Origin: Kitasatospora sp. NBC_00315 | GTDB taxonomy: Bacteria; Actinomycetota; Actinomycetes; Streptomycetales; Streptomycetaceae | Assembly (NCBI RefSeq): GCF_041435095.1 | Contig: NZ_CP108025.1 | Location: 4,278,001 to 4,342,000, forward strand | Direction: 5' to 3' | Length of the DNA stretch: 64,000 bases | In this document: piece after piece, positions 37,356-46,310 of the stretch | How positions within the stretch are numbered: the first letter of the stretch is position 1 | Layout: each line of letters starts with the position of its first letter | Made by a program: the position numbers and the translations under genes | Notes under the pieces: model-generated | Database searches by the model: none | Seen by the model: only the letters and a program-made list of their open reading frames with translations | Told to the model about the DNA's origin: nothing

Positions 37356-38797
37356 CCAAGAAGCATCCCTCCCTCGGCGACGTCCGCGGTACCGGAGGTG
37401 CCGGCGGCACCGGTGGAGTCGACGGCACGGGCGGTGGGGAGAGCCCCACCGAGCGCCTGCTCCGCGAGGCGCTTGCCGCCCGGGCCGACCGGATCACCGT
37501 CCACGACCTGCGTCCGGCCGCCCCGCCGTCCCGCCGGGTCCGCCGGCTGCGGCCGGTGTACGTCGCGGCGGTGCCGCTGTTCGGGCTCGCCGCCGCGCTG
37601 GCCTTCGGCGTTCTCGGCCTGCGCGGGGACAACGTGGCCAGGCACGACCAGGTCCCGCCGGCGGCCACGCTCACCTCCACCCCGACGCCGAGCGCGACGC
37701 CGAGCGTCAGCCCCAGCGCGACCGCCCCGGTGGCCGGGGTCACCGAGAGCCTGGCGGCCCCGGGTTCGAGCGGCTCGACCTCCCCGACCGCGGCGACGCC
37801 GTACACCTTCCGCGGGGTGAAGTTCCAGCTCCCCGCGGGCTGGCGGGTGCCCGTCCAGGACCCGAACTCCACCACCCTGTGCGTGCTCAGCCCGGGGGCG
37901 CCGCAGACGCAGTCGGGTTCGTTCGAGGGCGCCTGCGGCCCGTACGGGATCGTGCTGGCGGTGTACAACACCCCCGAGGAGGTCGGCGGGGCGACCTGGC
38001 CGACGTCGGGCGCGCTCGATGCGCCCGACGGCTGGGCGCACCAGCCGTACTGCTCGGCGTGGGGGAACCCGCACGAGATCGGCCCCTCGGACACCTACAG
38101 GCAGGTCGGGAGCCCCGTCCGGACCCGCGACATCGTGGCGAGCCGGGCCGTCTACAAGACCCAGTGGCAGGTCTCCTGCAACACCCGGGAGAACTACACG
38201 GTCCAGATGTGGGGCCTGAAGGGCGATCAGGTCTTCGTCGTGGCGAGCGGCCTCAAGCCCGACTACCAGGCCGGACTGGTGTCGATCCTGGACACGCTGG
38301 ACCTGACCGGTCGCCAGGCCCCCCTGCTCATGCCGCACACCCGGGACATCGAGGTCACCACGGAGGGTCTCGGCGTCGGCCAGCAGGTGTCGAACGACGG
38401 GACGGCCGTCACGTTCTCGGTCACCTACCGCAACACCAGCCAGACCAGCTACCCCGGCGTGCAGCCGCTGCTCTTCGCCGAGCAGTACGCGGGTTCGCCG
38501 GGCCAGGTCGTCGTGGGGACCGAGGGCACGCTGGAGCGCCAGGACGGCACCACGTGGACCCAGACGGACACCTTCGGGACGGGCAGTGGGATGGACTACG
38601 CCACCCAGGGCCGGGACGCGGTGTTCCCGCTGGCCCCGGGCCAGAGTCGGACGGTGAAGTACCGGATGAAGCTGACCGCCCGGGACGGCGCCGGGGTGCT
38701 GCCGGTGACCGCCCAGGCGGTACTGCCGTACAGCGGGTCCGGCGAACTGTCCGTGCTGGGGGAGAAGAGCGTCCCGGTCCGGGTCGTCACGAAGTAG
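37352..38797 (+). CDS. Single-span membrane protein, putative anti-sigma partner
   Basis: 481 residues, translationally coupled to the sigma gene by a 4-bp overlap. The N-terminal about 70 residues are Gly-rich and cytoplasmic (SPTERLLREALAARADRITV, a motif common in proteins paired with SigE-type factors). One membrane span (VYVAAVPLFGLAAALAFGVL) is followed by a Thr/Pro linker and an extracellular domain with Cys pairs (TTLCVLSPG, EGACGPYG, QPYCSAWG, QVSCNTRE). No ZAS zinc motif is seen. The role as sigma regulator rests on gene order. Confidence 0.6.
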   Translation: MTKKHPSLGDVRGTGGAGGTGGVDGTGGGESPTERLLREALAARADRITVHDLRPAAPPSRRVRRLRPVYVAAVPLFGLAAALAFGVLGLRGDNVARHDQVPPAATLTSTPTPSATPSVSPSATAPVAGVTESLAAPGSSGSTSPTAATPYTFRGVKFQLPAGWRVPVQDPNSTTLCVLSPGAPQTQSGSFEGACGPYGIVLAVYNTPEEVGGATWPTSGALDAPDGWAHQPYCSAWGNPHEIGPSDTYRQVGSPVRTRDIVASRAVYKTQWQVSCNTRENYTVQMWGLKGDQVFVVASGLKPDYQAGLVSILDTLDLTGRQAPLLMPHTRDIEVTTEGLGVGQQVSNDGTAVTFSVTYRNTSQTSYPGVQPLLFAEQYAGSPGQVVVGTEGTLERQDGTTWTQTDTFGTGSGMDYATQGRDAVFPLAPGQSRTVKYRMKLTARDGAGVLPVTAQAVLPYSGSGELSVLGEKSVPVRVVTK

Positions 38798-38846
38798 CAC
38801 CACGACCGGCCGGTGGCCGGTGCTCCGGGCGGGTGACCCGGACGCG

Positions 38847-38883
38847 GCGCGGGCCGGCCCCCACCGAGGGGGCCGGCCCGCGC
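38847..38883 (+). terminator. Terminator of the sigma/membrane-protein operon
   Basis: GCGCGGGCCGGCCCCC (38847-38862) and GGGGGCCGGCCCGCGC (38868-38883), perfect 16-bp arms with loop ACCGA. Confidence 0.85.
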
Positions 38884-38905
38884 TGTGCTGTGCTGTGCTG
38901 TGCGC
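38882..38905. repeat. CTGTG microsatellite
   Basis: About four tandem copies of a 5-bp unit CTGTG directly after the terminator. GTGCTGTGCGCAG recurs near 38926-38938. Confidence 0.8.
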
Positions 38906-38967
38906 AGTCGGGCACGGCACGCGCCGTGCTGTGCGCAGGTGCCGAGTGGCGCCGGTCCGGGGAGCGG

Positions 38968-40461
38968 TCAGTGCGCCAGCGAGGCCATCCACGCCTCGAC
39001 GTCCTCGGCGCGCCGGGGCAGCGCGGCCGAGAGGTTCTCGTTGCCGTCCTCGGTGACCAGGATGTCGTCCTCGATCCGGACGCCGATGCCGCGGTACTCC
39101 TGCGGCACCGTCAGGTCGTCCTGCTGGAAGTACAGGCCGGGCTCGACGGTCAGCACCATGCCCGGCTCCAGCGTGGCGTCGACGTACGCCTCGCGCCGCG
39201 CCTGCGCGCAGTCGTGGACGTCCAGGCCCAGCATATGGCCGGTGCCGTGCAGGGTCCAGCGGCGCTGCAGGCCGAGCTCCAGGACCTTCTCGACGTCGTA
39301 CACGGCGGCGTCCAGCAGGCCCCAGGCGAGCAGCCGCTCGGCGAGCACCCGCTGCGAGGCGTCGTGGAAGTCGCGGAACCGGGCACCGGGGCGCACCGCC
39401 GCGATACCGGCCTCCTGGGCGTCGTGGACGGCCTGGTAGATCTTGCGCTGCAGGTCGTCGAACCGCCCGTTGATCGGCAGCGTGCGCGTGACGTCGGCCG
39501 TGTAGAGGGTGTCGGTCTCCACGCCGGCGTCGAGCAGCAGCAGCTCCCCGGGGCGGACGTCGCCGTCGTTGCGCACCCAGTGCAGGGTGGTCGCGTGCGG
39601 CCCGGCCGCGCAGATCGAGCCGTAGCCGACGTCGTTGCCCTCGACCCGGGCGCGGCGCCAGAAGGTGCCCTCGATCCAGCGCTCGGAGGTCGCCACCGCC
39701 TGGCCGAGCTCCCGGACCACGTCGGTGAAGCCCTTGACGGTGGCGGTGCAGGCGGCCCGCAGCTCGCCGATCTCCCAGGCGTCCTTGACCAGGCGCAGCC
39801 CGCTCAGGAACACCTTGAGCTCGGCGTCCTTCTCCTCGTCCACGACGCCGGCGAGCGCGGCCTCCAGGCCGGCGTCGTAGCCGCGGACGATCCGGGTCGG
39901 TGCGGGGGCGGCGGCGCCGAGCTCCTCGGCGGCCTTGCGGACGTCCCGGGCCGGCAGGCCGAGCAGCTGCTCGGCCTCGTCCAGGCTGTGCCGGCGGCCG
40001 ACCCAGAGCTCGCCGTTGCCGTCCAGCCAGAACTCGCCGTTCGCGCGGTTCGAGCGGGGCCGCAGGTAGAGCCGGAACGTGTGGCCGGTGGTACCGGTCG
40101 GTTCGGCGACCAGCACCGCGTCCTCGGTCCGGTCACCGGTGAGGTGCACGTACTCGCTGGCGGCCCGGAAGGCGTACTCGGTGTCGTTGGCCCGGACCCG
40201 CAGGTTACCGGCCGGGACGACCAGCCGCTCGCCCGGGAAGGCGGCGGAGAGCCTGGCACGGCGCTCGGCGGTGAACGGGGCCTGGGCGACCGGGGCGAGG
40301 CCGTGCAGCTCGGTGTCGGCCCAGCCGGTCTTCATCGAGGTGGCGAGTTCGTCGGAGACCTCGTCGTAGAGCCCGTTCTTGCGGCCCTTCGGGAGCTCTT
40401 CCTCATCGGTACCGGCGGCTTCGGGGTTCTCAGCCACTGCCGGGGTACGGTCCTCGGTCAC
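38968..40461 (-). CDS. Xaa-Pro aminopeptidase (aminopeptidase P, M24B)
   Basis: 497 residues from GTG 40461 with GGAGG 8 nt upstream. The C-terminal pita-bread domain carries the dinuclear metal ligands: Asp in ELLLLDAGVETDTLY, Asp in TLYTADVTRTLPING, His in LHGTGHMLGLDVHD, Glu in MVLTVEPGLYFQ and Glu in GIGVRIEDDILVTEDG. It removes an N-terminal residue preceding proline, in the cytoplasm. The N-terminal domain (FTAERRARLSAAFPGERLVV) is the usual aminopeptidase P N-domain. Confidence 0.95.
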   Translation of the reverse strand: MTEDRTPAVAENPEAAGTDEEELPKGRKNGLYDEVSDELATSMKTGWADTELHGLAPVAQAPFTAERRARLSAAFPGERLVVPAGNLRVRANDTEYAFRAASEYVHLTGDRTEDAVLVAEPTGTTGHTFRLYLRPRSNRANGEFWLDGNGELWVGRRHSLDEAEQLLGLPARDVRKAAEELGAAAPAPTRIVRGYDAGLEAALAGVVDEEKDAELKVFLSGLRLVKDAWEIGELRAACTATVKGFTDVVRELGQAVATSERWIEGTFWRRARVEGNDVGYGSICAAGPHATTLHWVRNDGDVRPGELLLLDAGVETDTLYTADVTRTLPINGRFDDLQRKIYQAVHDAQEAGIAAVRPGARFRDFHDASQRVLAERLLAWGLLDAAVYDVEKVLELGLQRRWTLHGTGHMLGLDVHDCAQARREAYVDATLEPGMVLTVEPGLYFQQDDLTVPQEYRGIGVRIEDDILVTEDGNENLSAALPRRAEDVEAWMASLAH

Positions 40462-40626
40462 GTACGTCGCCTCCTTGCGAGTAGGCCGGCCACGAAGGTC
40501 CCCCCGGCCGGAGGCCGGAGGCGCGTCGGATCGCGACACGCGTGGGCGGCCGTCGGTCCCATGGTACGGACGGCCGCCCGTTCACCCGTTCGGGGGAAGT
40601 CGCCCCTGATCCGCGGGGGCGGCCTC

Positions 40627-42165
40627 CTACTCGAAGCGGGCGGCGAGCAGCACCAGGTCGTCCGTCCCGGCCGGGGCGCACCCGCCGGCCGTCGCGGCGC
40701 GGGCCAGCAGGTGGGTGCAGAGCCGGTCCGGATCGGCCCGGACCTCGCGCGGGGCGTCCGCCGCCGCCCGCCGCAGCGCGGCCTGCCCGGCGTGCAGGGT
40801 CGGCCCGAACCGGCGGGCCAGGCCCTCGGTGTAGAGCACCAGCAGATCGCCGCGGTCCGCGTCCAGCTCGACGCCGGGGGCCTCCCAGCAGCTGAGCATG
40901 CCGAGTGGCGCGGACAGCGAGGTCTCCACGAAGTTCGCGCCGTACCCGGTGACCAGCACCGGCGGGCAGTGCCCGGCACCGGCCAGCGTGATCCGGCGCT
41001 CGGCCGGTTCCACCCAGGCGTAGGCGGCGGTGGCGCTGCGGGCGGGCTCGGTGGTCTTGAGCAGCAGCTCCAGATCGCCGAGGACGGAGACCGGGTCCTC
41101 GCCCTCCAGCACGGCGTACGCCCGCAGCGCCGCCCGGATCCTGCCCATCGCCGCGGCGGCGCCGGGGGCGGAGGCGGGCCCCGCGCCCGGGCCGTCCCCC
41201 GAGACGCTGCCGACGCTCAGCCCGAGGGTGCCGTCCGGCAGGGCGATCGCGTCGTACCAGTCGCTGCCGGACGAGCGCTCCAGGTCGGCGGGGACGCAGC
41301 GCCCGGCCAGCCGGACCCCCGGCACCCGGGGGAGGTGGCCCGGCAGCAGGCCCCGGCGCAGCGCCTCGGCGGTGCGCCGGGAGCGCTCCGCCGCCAGCTG
41401 CCCGGCCAGCAGCGGGGCCGCGAACTCGCAGTACGCCTCGGCGAGCCGCAGCCGGCGACCGTCCGGCACGGTGGGCTCGTCGAAGAACCAGACGGCGGCG
41501 GCCAGCGGGCCGTCCTCCTCGGTGGCGAGCGGCAGGCCCACACAGGCGCCGAGGCCGAGCTGGGCCGCCACCTCCCGCAGCCGGGGCCCGGTCGCGGGGC
41601 TGCCGACCAGGTCGGTGTGGACCAGCCGGCGGGGGCGGCCGTGGCCGCGCAGCAGCCCGCCGACCGGGCCCTCCCCGGTCGGGACGGTCTCCAGCGCGCC
41701 GAGCCCGGGCCGGTCCAGGCCCAGGCCGACGGGCCGGCCGGGGCCGCCCGGAGCGGCGGTGACCGTGAAGCCGCGACGGGCGCGCAGCAGGGCGGCCCCC
41801 GAGCCGAGCACCGCGGCCAGGGTGGCGTCCAGACCACGGGCGCGGCCGAGCAGCGCGGTGTGCTCGTACAGCTCGGTGAGGTCGTCGAGCTCGGTGGGGC
41901 CGCCGGGCCCCGCGGCCCGGGAGGCCCGGCCGCCGTCCGCGCTCGGGCCGCCCGGCGGGCCGCACAGGGCGGTCGCCCCGGCGGTGGGCAGTCCGAGCAC
42001 CGGCGGCCGGGTGGCCCGGACGGCCGCCGGGCGGATCCCGGCCGGCGCGCCCGGGTCGGTGCTCGTCGTGGTGGGGGTCGTCGCGCGGAGCTGCGCCGCG
42101 GACGGGTGCGTCGTGGACAGCTGCGCCGTCGGCAGCTGCGCCGCGGACGGATGGGGCTCGGTCAT
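40627..42165 (-). CDS. GAF and SpoIIE/PP2C-like protein, probably catalytically inactive
   Basis: 512 residues from ATG 42165. The N-terminus has Ser/Thr/Ala repeats (PSAAQL twice). A GAF-like domain (about 90-260: LYEHTALLGRARGLDATLAA, ACVGLPLATEEDGPLAAAVW) is followed by a SpoIIE domain: SSGSDWYDAIALPDGTLGLS, TLAGAGHCPPVLVTGYG and TDDLVLLAARFE. Two metal-binding positions are altered. The usual GDVxGHG reads VGSVSGDG, and the usual YTDG reads LYTEGL. A pseudophosphatase that binds an anti-sigma or anti-anti-sigma protein is therefore possible. Function otherwise unknown. Confidence 0.75.
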   Translation of the reverse strand: MTEPHPSAAQLPTAQLSTTHPSAAQLRATTPTTTSTDPGAPAGIRPAAVRATRPPVLGLPTAGATALCGPPGGPSADGGRASRAAGPGGPTELDDLTELYEHTALLGRARGLDATLAAVLGSGAALLRARRGFTVTAAPGGPGRPVGLGLDRPGLGALETVPTGEGPVGGLLRGHGRPRRLVHTDLVGSPATGPRLREVAAQLGLGACVGLPLATEEDGPLAAAVWFFDEPTVPDGRRLRLAEAYCEFAAPLLAGQLAAERSRRTAEALRRGLLPGHLPRVPGVRLAGRCVPADLERSSGSDWYDAIALPDGTLGLSVGSVSGDGPGAGPASAPGAAAAMGRIRAALRAYAVLEGEDPVSVLGDLELLLKTTEPARSATAAYAWVEPAERRITLAGAGHCPPVLVTGYGANFVETSLSAPLGMLSCWEAPGVELDADRGDLLVLYTEGLARRFGPTLHAGQAALRRAAADAPREVRADPDRLCTHLLARAATAGGCAPAGTDDLVLLAARFE

Positions 42166-42727
42166 GCCGCTACTCCCAGCACGGTGGTTAGGGTGATGTC
42201 TGCTCGGTGCTTCCCGGTGCTTCCCGGCGCTGTCCGTCGCCGCTGTGCGGCTCAGTACTTCCTGTCATTGATCGTCATCAACGGCACCACTTCTGGACAG
42301 GCCATTCGGGGCATTTCCGGGGCCGGGGCGCCCGCCGTGCGGCCCGGCCCGCCACGGCTGCCGGCCGCGGGGCATGGAAAGCCGGAGAGCGGGCAGAGTG
42401 CCAGGGACGGGGCTCCGCCACGGGTCGAGCCGAAGGCCGGACCGATGGCCGTCCGGATCGTATGCGTAAGCCGCCCGTAGCCCGGGCCGGTCGCGGGCCA
42501 CTCACTCGTACGGTGGAACCAGCAGCGTCTGAGCGGCGTCCATTCGGTCGCATGAGGGATTCTCGTTCCAGGGGCCGACCTGTCAGGGGCCCTTTCAAGT
42601 CCTGTTCCATGTCGTGTTCCACGTCGCGTGCGGTCCGGCGCGGCTGCGGTGATGGCCGGCCCATGAGGCCGTAACGGCTCCGGTGGGGTCGGCAAGCCCC
42701 AGCGGTCACGGAAAGGAACGAGCGCCC
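42166..42727. other. Divergent upstream region without a gene
   Basis: 562 bp between divergent genes. Frames in it are short and overlapping. A small direct repeat TGTTCCAYGTCG occurs twice near 42602-42625. No RNA gene recognised. Confidence 0.45.
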
Positions 42728-43363
42728 ATGCGTGAGACCAGGCGAGACCGACGAGAGGCCCGTTCGGCACGACTGGAGGCGGCCCTGGCGGCCGCCGTCG
42801 AGTACGGCTGGCCGGTGGTGCCCGGTGCCCGGGCCACCGGCGACCGCTGCTCCTGCCGGAACACCGAGTGTCCCGTTCCCGGAGCACACCCGGACGACCC
42901 GGAGCTGCTGGCGGCCACCACCGAGCCCCGGATGGTGCGCTGGTGGTGGGAGCGTCGCAGCCCCGACGCGCCCGTCCTGCTGGCCACCGGCCGGGCGGTC
43001 TCCGGGGTCAGCCTGCCCGCGGTGGCGGCGGCCCGGGCCCTCGCCTACTTCGCGGCGCTGCGGATGCCGCTCGGCCCGGTGCTGACCTCGCCCGGGCGGT
43101 ACACGCTGCTGGTCGCCCCGTACTCGATGGACGCGTTGGCCGAGCTGCTGGCGCAGCAGCCCTGGGTGCCGGGATCGATGCGCTACCACGGCCCCGGCGG
43201 GTACCTGGTGCTGCCGCCGGGATCGGGCCAGGGCCGGGTGCGGTGGGTGCTGCCGCCGCGGCGGGCCGAGGGCGGTGGGGTCTGGCTGCCGGAGGTGGGC
43301 CCGCTGCTGGAGGAGCTGGTCACCGCCACCGCGAAGCAGGACAGCGGTCGGCCCCGGTTCTGA
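42728..43363 (+). CDS. Prim-pol-like (AEP) domain protein lacking the catalytic Asp pair
   Basis: 211 residues from ATG 42728. The arrangement (EYGWPVVPGA, CSCRNTECPVPGAHPDDPEL, MVRWWWERRSPDAPVLLATG) follows the N-terminal half of bifunctional DNA primase/polymerase domains. Where active members have a DxD motif after the ATG segment, this protein reads AVSGVSLPAVAAARAL without acidic residues. The later part (PGSMRYHGPGGYLVLPPGSG) matches the fold's glycine-rich strand. It is therefore probably a non-catalytic relative. It is chromosomal and distinct from the element-borne enzyme at 53286. Confidence 0.65.
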   Translation: MRETRRDRREARSARLEAALAAAVEYGWPVVPGARATGDRCSCRNTECPVPGAHPDDPELLAATTEPRMVRWWWERRSPDAPVLLATGRAVSGVSLPAVAAARALAYFAALRMPLGPVLTSPGRYTLLVAPYSMDALAELLAQQPWVPGSMRYHGPGGYLVLPPGSGQGRVRWVLPPRRAEGGGVWLPEVGPLLEELVTATAKQDSGRPRF

Positions 43364-43572
43364 CGCCGCCCGGTCGCGGCCGGGCCGGTGCGACTCCGGT
43401 CACGGACAGTGATGTCCGGACATGAGAAATCCGGCCGCTGGCGACGGGGGATGCACCAGCGACCGGACTGATTGAAACAGTAACAAGAATCTGCTGCCGC
43501 GCCAATTTCCAAGACCCGGCCGCCGCCCGGAAATTGCGGGCGGCGGCCGGAATGTGACGCGTATCACAGTGC

Positions 43573-44568
43573 TCAGTTGAGCGTGACCTGACGGTTCACC
43601 AGGTTGGCACGGGCCCGACGCTCCTCGGCGGTCAGCGGGGCGTCGTCCTTCAGCGTCTCGGCGAGCCGCTCGGCGAACTCGGCGGCCGGCTTCTCGCAGT
43701 CGGCGGCGGTCATCCCGACCGGCAGGTCCCAGACCGGGACGGTCAGCCCGTGGGCCCGGAACGACCCGACCAGGCGGGTGTCCGCGCCGATGGAGGAGCG
43801 GTCGGCGGCGGTCAGCTTCGCCAGCGCGTCCAGCAGCTGCTCCTCGGGCACGGTCATCACCCAGCGCAGGTGGTTCTTGTCCGGCGTGGCGCACCAGTAC
43901 GCGGCGTCCACGCCGGCCAGCTTCTCGGTCGGGATGGCCGAGGCGTTGGCCCGCTCCAGCGAGGCGGCGACCTCGCCGGTGGCGGCCTCGGCGTCCTCCA
44001 GCCAGAACTCGAAGCCGGTGTGCACGGCCGGGGTGAACGCGGCGGCCGGGTCGAGCAGGTCCTGCAGACGGCGCCCGCCCGGGACGGTCCGGCGGGACGG
44101 CACCGGGGCACCGGGCTCGACGGACAGCGCCAGCTCCAGGGCGTCCGCCAGGTCGCGGCTCAGGTCGCCGGAGGAGGACTGGGTCTGCAGGCCCAGCAGG
44201 ATGGAGCCGTCCGCGCGGCGCAGCGCGGGCCACGCCAGCGGCAGCACGGTCGCCAGGGTCACCGAGGGGACGTCACCCGTCGCGCCGTCGGCCACCCCGG
44301 CGGCCAGCGTCAGCGGTACCGTCGCGGCCGGCACCAGCTCACGCAACGCGACCCAGTCGGCCTCGCCGGCCAGCTCTTCGAACGGACGGTGCACCAGCTC
44401 CTGGACCGCGTGCGAGGCCTCCCGGCCGTGACACGCCTTGTACCGGCGGCCCGACCCGCAGGGGCAGTCCTCCCGGGCTCCGACCACGGGGATCTCACCC
44501 GTGCCGGCGGTGGCGGTGGCGGACTGGCTGCGCTGCGGCGCCTTCTTGGCGGCGGCCTTCTTGCCCAT
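43573..44568 (-). CDS. SEC-C motif protein (DUF5926-like)
   Basis: 331 residues from ATG 44568. The N-terminus is Lys/Ala-rich (MGKKAAAKKAPQRSQS), followed by a SEC-C zinc motif, DCPCGSGRRYKACHG, at about residues 34-48. The rest (ELVHRPFEELAGEADWVALR, AVHTGFEFWLEDAEAATGEV) fits the actinobacterial DUF5926 family of unknown function. SEC-C motifs bind zinc and can mediate protein or RNA contacts. Confidence 0.8.
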   Translation of the reverse strand: MGKKAAAKKAPQRSQSATATAGTGEIPVVGAREDCPCGSGRRYKACHGREASHAVQELVHRPFEELAGEADWVALRELVPAATVPLTLAAGVADGATGDVPSVTLATVLPLAWPALRRADGSILLGLQTQSSSGDLSRDLADALELALSVEPGAPVPSRRTVPGGRRLQDLLDPAAAFTPAVHTGFEFWLEDAEAATGEVAASLERANASAIPTEKLAGVDAAYWCATPDKNHLRWVMTVPEEQLLDALAKLTAADRSSIGADTRLVGSFRAHGLTVPVWDLPVGMTAADCEKPAAEFAERLAETLKDDAPLTAEERRARANLVNRQVTLN

Positions 44569-44625
44569 GGTGCGGCTCTCCCGGAAACGGTGACGGCTTG
44601 CTCCGGGCAGCCTACTGAGGTTTCC

Positions 44626-45243
44626 TCACGCGCTTCGCGCGTCGCTCCCGCCCCGCCGGGCGTGCCGGGCCCGGGTCGGCAGACAGGCCCACACCGTGAC
44701 CTCGCCGGGGGCGTCCCGTACCCCCCAGTCGTCGGACAGCCGGCCGACGATGCTCAGGCCGCGCCCGCCGCGCGAGGTCAGCGAGGGGCTGGAGGGCAGT
44801 GGCCGGGTCGGTGCGCCGCCGTCGGTGACCTCCAGGGTCAGCATCCCGTCCGGGCGCAGCTGCCAGCGGATCAGGACACCGCCGTCCTGCTCGGCGAGGA
44901 CCGGTCGCCGGTCGCCGTCGCGGCCGTCCGGGCCGCCGTGGACCGGGCGGGCGCTCTCGCCCGTCGGGTAGCCGGAGGGCAGGCCGACCAGCACGTTGTC
45001 CACCACCTCGGCCTCGCTCCGCTCGCCCAGGTCGAGCAGCCGGCCGAGCGGTCTCGCGTAGCGGCAGGCATTGCTGAGCAGTTCGGACAGGATCAGAACC
45101 GCGTCGTCGACCACCGTCTCCGGTACTTGTCGGTCGCCCAGATCTCGACGAAGACGACGCCGCGCGACCCCGACGCTGGACGGGCCGTGCGGCACCGCCA
45201 TGGTCGATGAAGTAGGCACTTCGCGCGCCACCATCAACGCCAC
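44626..45243 (-). CDS. RsbW-like ATP-binding protein (anti-sigma regulatory factor type)
   Basis: 205 residues from GTG 45243, preceded by GGAGG with 7-nt spacing. It carries the HATPase_c boxes of stand-alone serine kinases: VVDDAVLILSELLSNACRYA (N box), LTLEVTDGGAPTRPLPS (G1) and GGRGLSIVGRLSDDWGVRDA (G2). A 35-residue insertion rich in Gly/Asp/Arg lies between the first two boxes. Such proteins are abundant in streptomycetes and bind anti-anti-sigma factors such as BldG, but the partner here is unknown. Confidence 0.85.
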   Translation of the reverse strand: MALMVAREVPTSSTMAVPHGPSSVGVARRRLRRDLGDRQVPETVVDDAVLILSELLSNACRYARPLGRLLDLGERSEAEVVDNVLVGLPSGYPTGESARPVHGGPDGRDGDRRPVLAEQDGGVLIRWQLRPDGMLTLEVTDGGAPTRPLPSSPSLTSRGGRGLSIVGRLSDDWGVRDAPGEVTVWACLPTRARHARRGGSDARSA

Positions 45244-45425
45244 CCCCGGACCTCCTTCAGCGTATGCCGAGGGATGAATGCCCCTTGGGAATGCGCCGGA
45301 AACGGTTCTGGGGCGATCCTGCGCGGACATTTCAAGCCGTCCGGTGGTCACGGTGCGAAAGGTGATTCCGCGCTCGTACCGGTGGATTCCGGAGATCGGA
45401 GCCGGCCCCGTCGAGGCGCCCGCCG

Positions 45426-46232
45426 CTACCGCCCGAGCCGGGCGAGCACCTGGGCCGGGCGGTTGGTGATGATCGCCGACACCCCGAGATCCAGGCAGAG
45501 CTCGACGTCGGCCGGTTCGTCCACGGTCCACACGTGCACCTGGTGGCCGGCCGCAAGCAGGGCCGGCACCAGCTCGGGGCGGGAGCGCACCAGGTCGATC
45601 CCCGGCCCGGCGATGCCCGCGCCGCCCGGCAGCGAGCCGCCGGGCGAAAGCCGCAGCGGCAGCATCCGGTCGAACAGGAACACCCGGGAGTACTCCGGCG
45701 CCGCCCGCCGTACCCGGCCGAGTGCCAGCGAGGAGAAGCTCATGATCCTGGCCTGCGCCCGTCCCTCGGGTCCGCCGGGGCCCTCGATGCCGAACCGCGC
45801 CAGCGCCTTCAGCAGCTCGGCCTCGACCCGGCCCCGGTACCGGACCGGGTGCTTGGTCTCGATCGCCAGGTCGACCCGGCGGCCGCAGTCGACGACCAGC
45901 TCCAGCAGGCTGTCCAGCCGCAGCACCGGGCGGGCCGTGTCGCCGTTCTTCCAGGAGCCGAAGTCGTACGCCTCCAGCTGGGCCAGCGTCATCGCGGAGA
46001 CCGCGCCGCGGCCGTTCGAGACCCGCGAGATCGTCCGGTCGTGCACGCAGACCAGCCGTCCGTCCGCGGTCAGCCGTACGTCGCACTCGAAGCCGTCCGC
46101 GCCCTCGGCGAGTGCTCGCTCGTACGCGGCCAGTGTGTGCTCCGGCAGGGCGTCCGAGGAGCCGCGGTGCGCGACCACCTGGACGGCGCAGGCGCGGCGG
46201 GCGGCGGCGGGGGAGAGGTCGGGGCTGGTCAC
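45426..46232 (-). CDS. Glycerophosphodiester phosphodiesterase (GDPD)
   Basis: 268 residues. The catalytic His of VVAHRGSSDALPEHTLAAYE, the metal-binding Glu and Asp of ADGFECDVRLTADG, the second His of LVCVHDRTISRVSNG and the Glu of VDLAIETKHPVRYRG are all present. It ends with VHVWTVDEPADVELCLDLGV, as in cytosolic GDPDs. It hydrolyses glycerophosphodiesters to glycerol-3-phosphate and an alcohol. No signal peptide is seen. Confidence 0.92.
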   Translation of the reverse strand: MTSPDLSPAAARRACAVQVVAHRGSSDALPEHTLAAYERALAEGADGFECDVRLTADGRLVCVHDRTISRVSNGRGAVSAMTLAQLEAYDFGSWKNGDTARPVLRLDSLLELVVDCGRRVDLAIETKHPVRYRGRVEAELLKALARFGIEGPGGPEGRAQARIMSFSSLALGRVRRAAPEYSRVFLFDRMLPLRLSPGGSLPGGAGIAGPGIDLVRSRPELVPALLAAGHQVHVWTVDEPADVELCLDLGVSAIITNRPAQVLARLGR

Positions 46233-46265
46233 AGGGCCAACGATAGGCCCGGTACGTGAAGCGGG

Positions 46266-46302
46266 GGCGACGGCGGTCCCAACGTGCGGGGCCGCCGTCG
46301 CC
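46266..46302 (-). terminator. Terminator of the NCS1 permease gene
   Basis: GGCGACGGCGG (46266-46276) and CCGCCGTCGCC (46292-46302), 11-bp perfect arms, just past the permease stop. Confidence 0.65.
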
Positions 46303-46310
46303 GCTCCGGC

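Noticed and set aside
37879-42480. Continuous open frame of more than 1500 codons on the + strand
   Set aside because: It runs antisense to the aminopeptidase and SpoIIE-like genes and out of frame with the anti-sigma-type gene. Long frames of this kind arise from high third-position GC.
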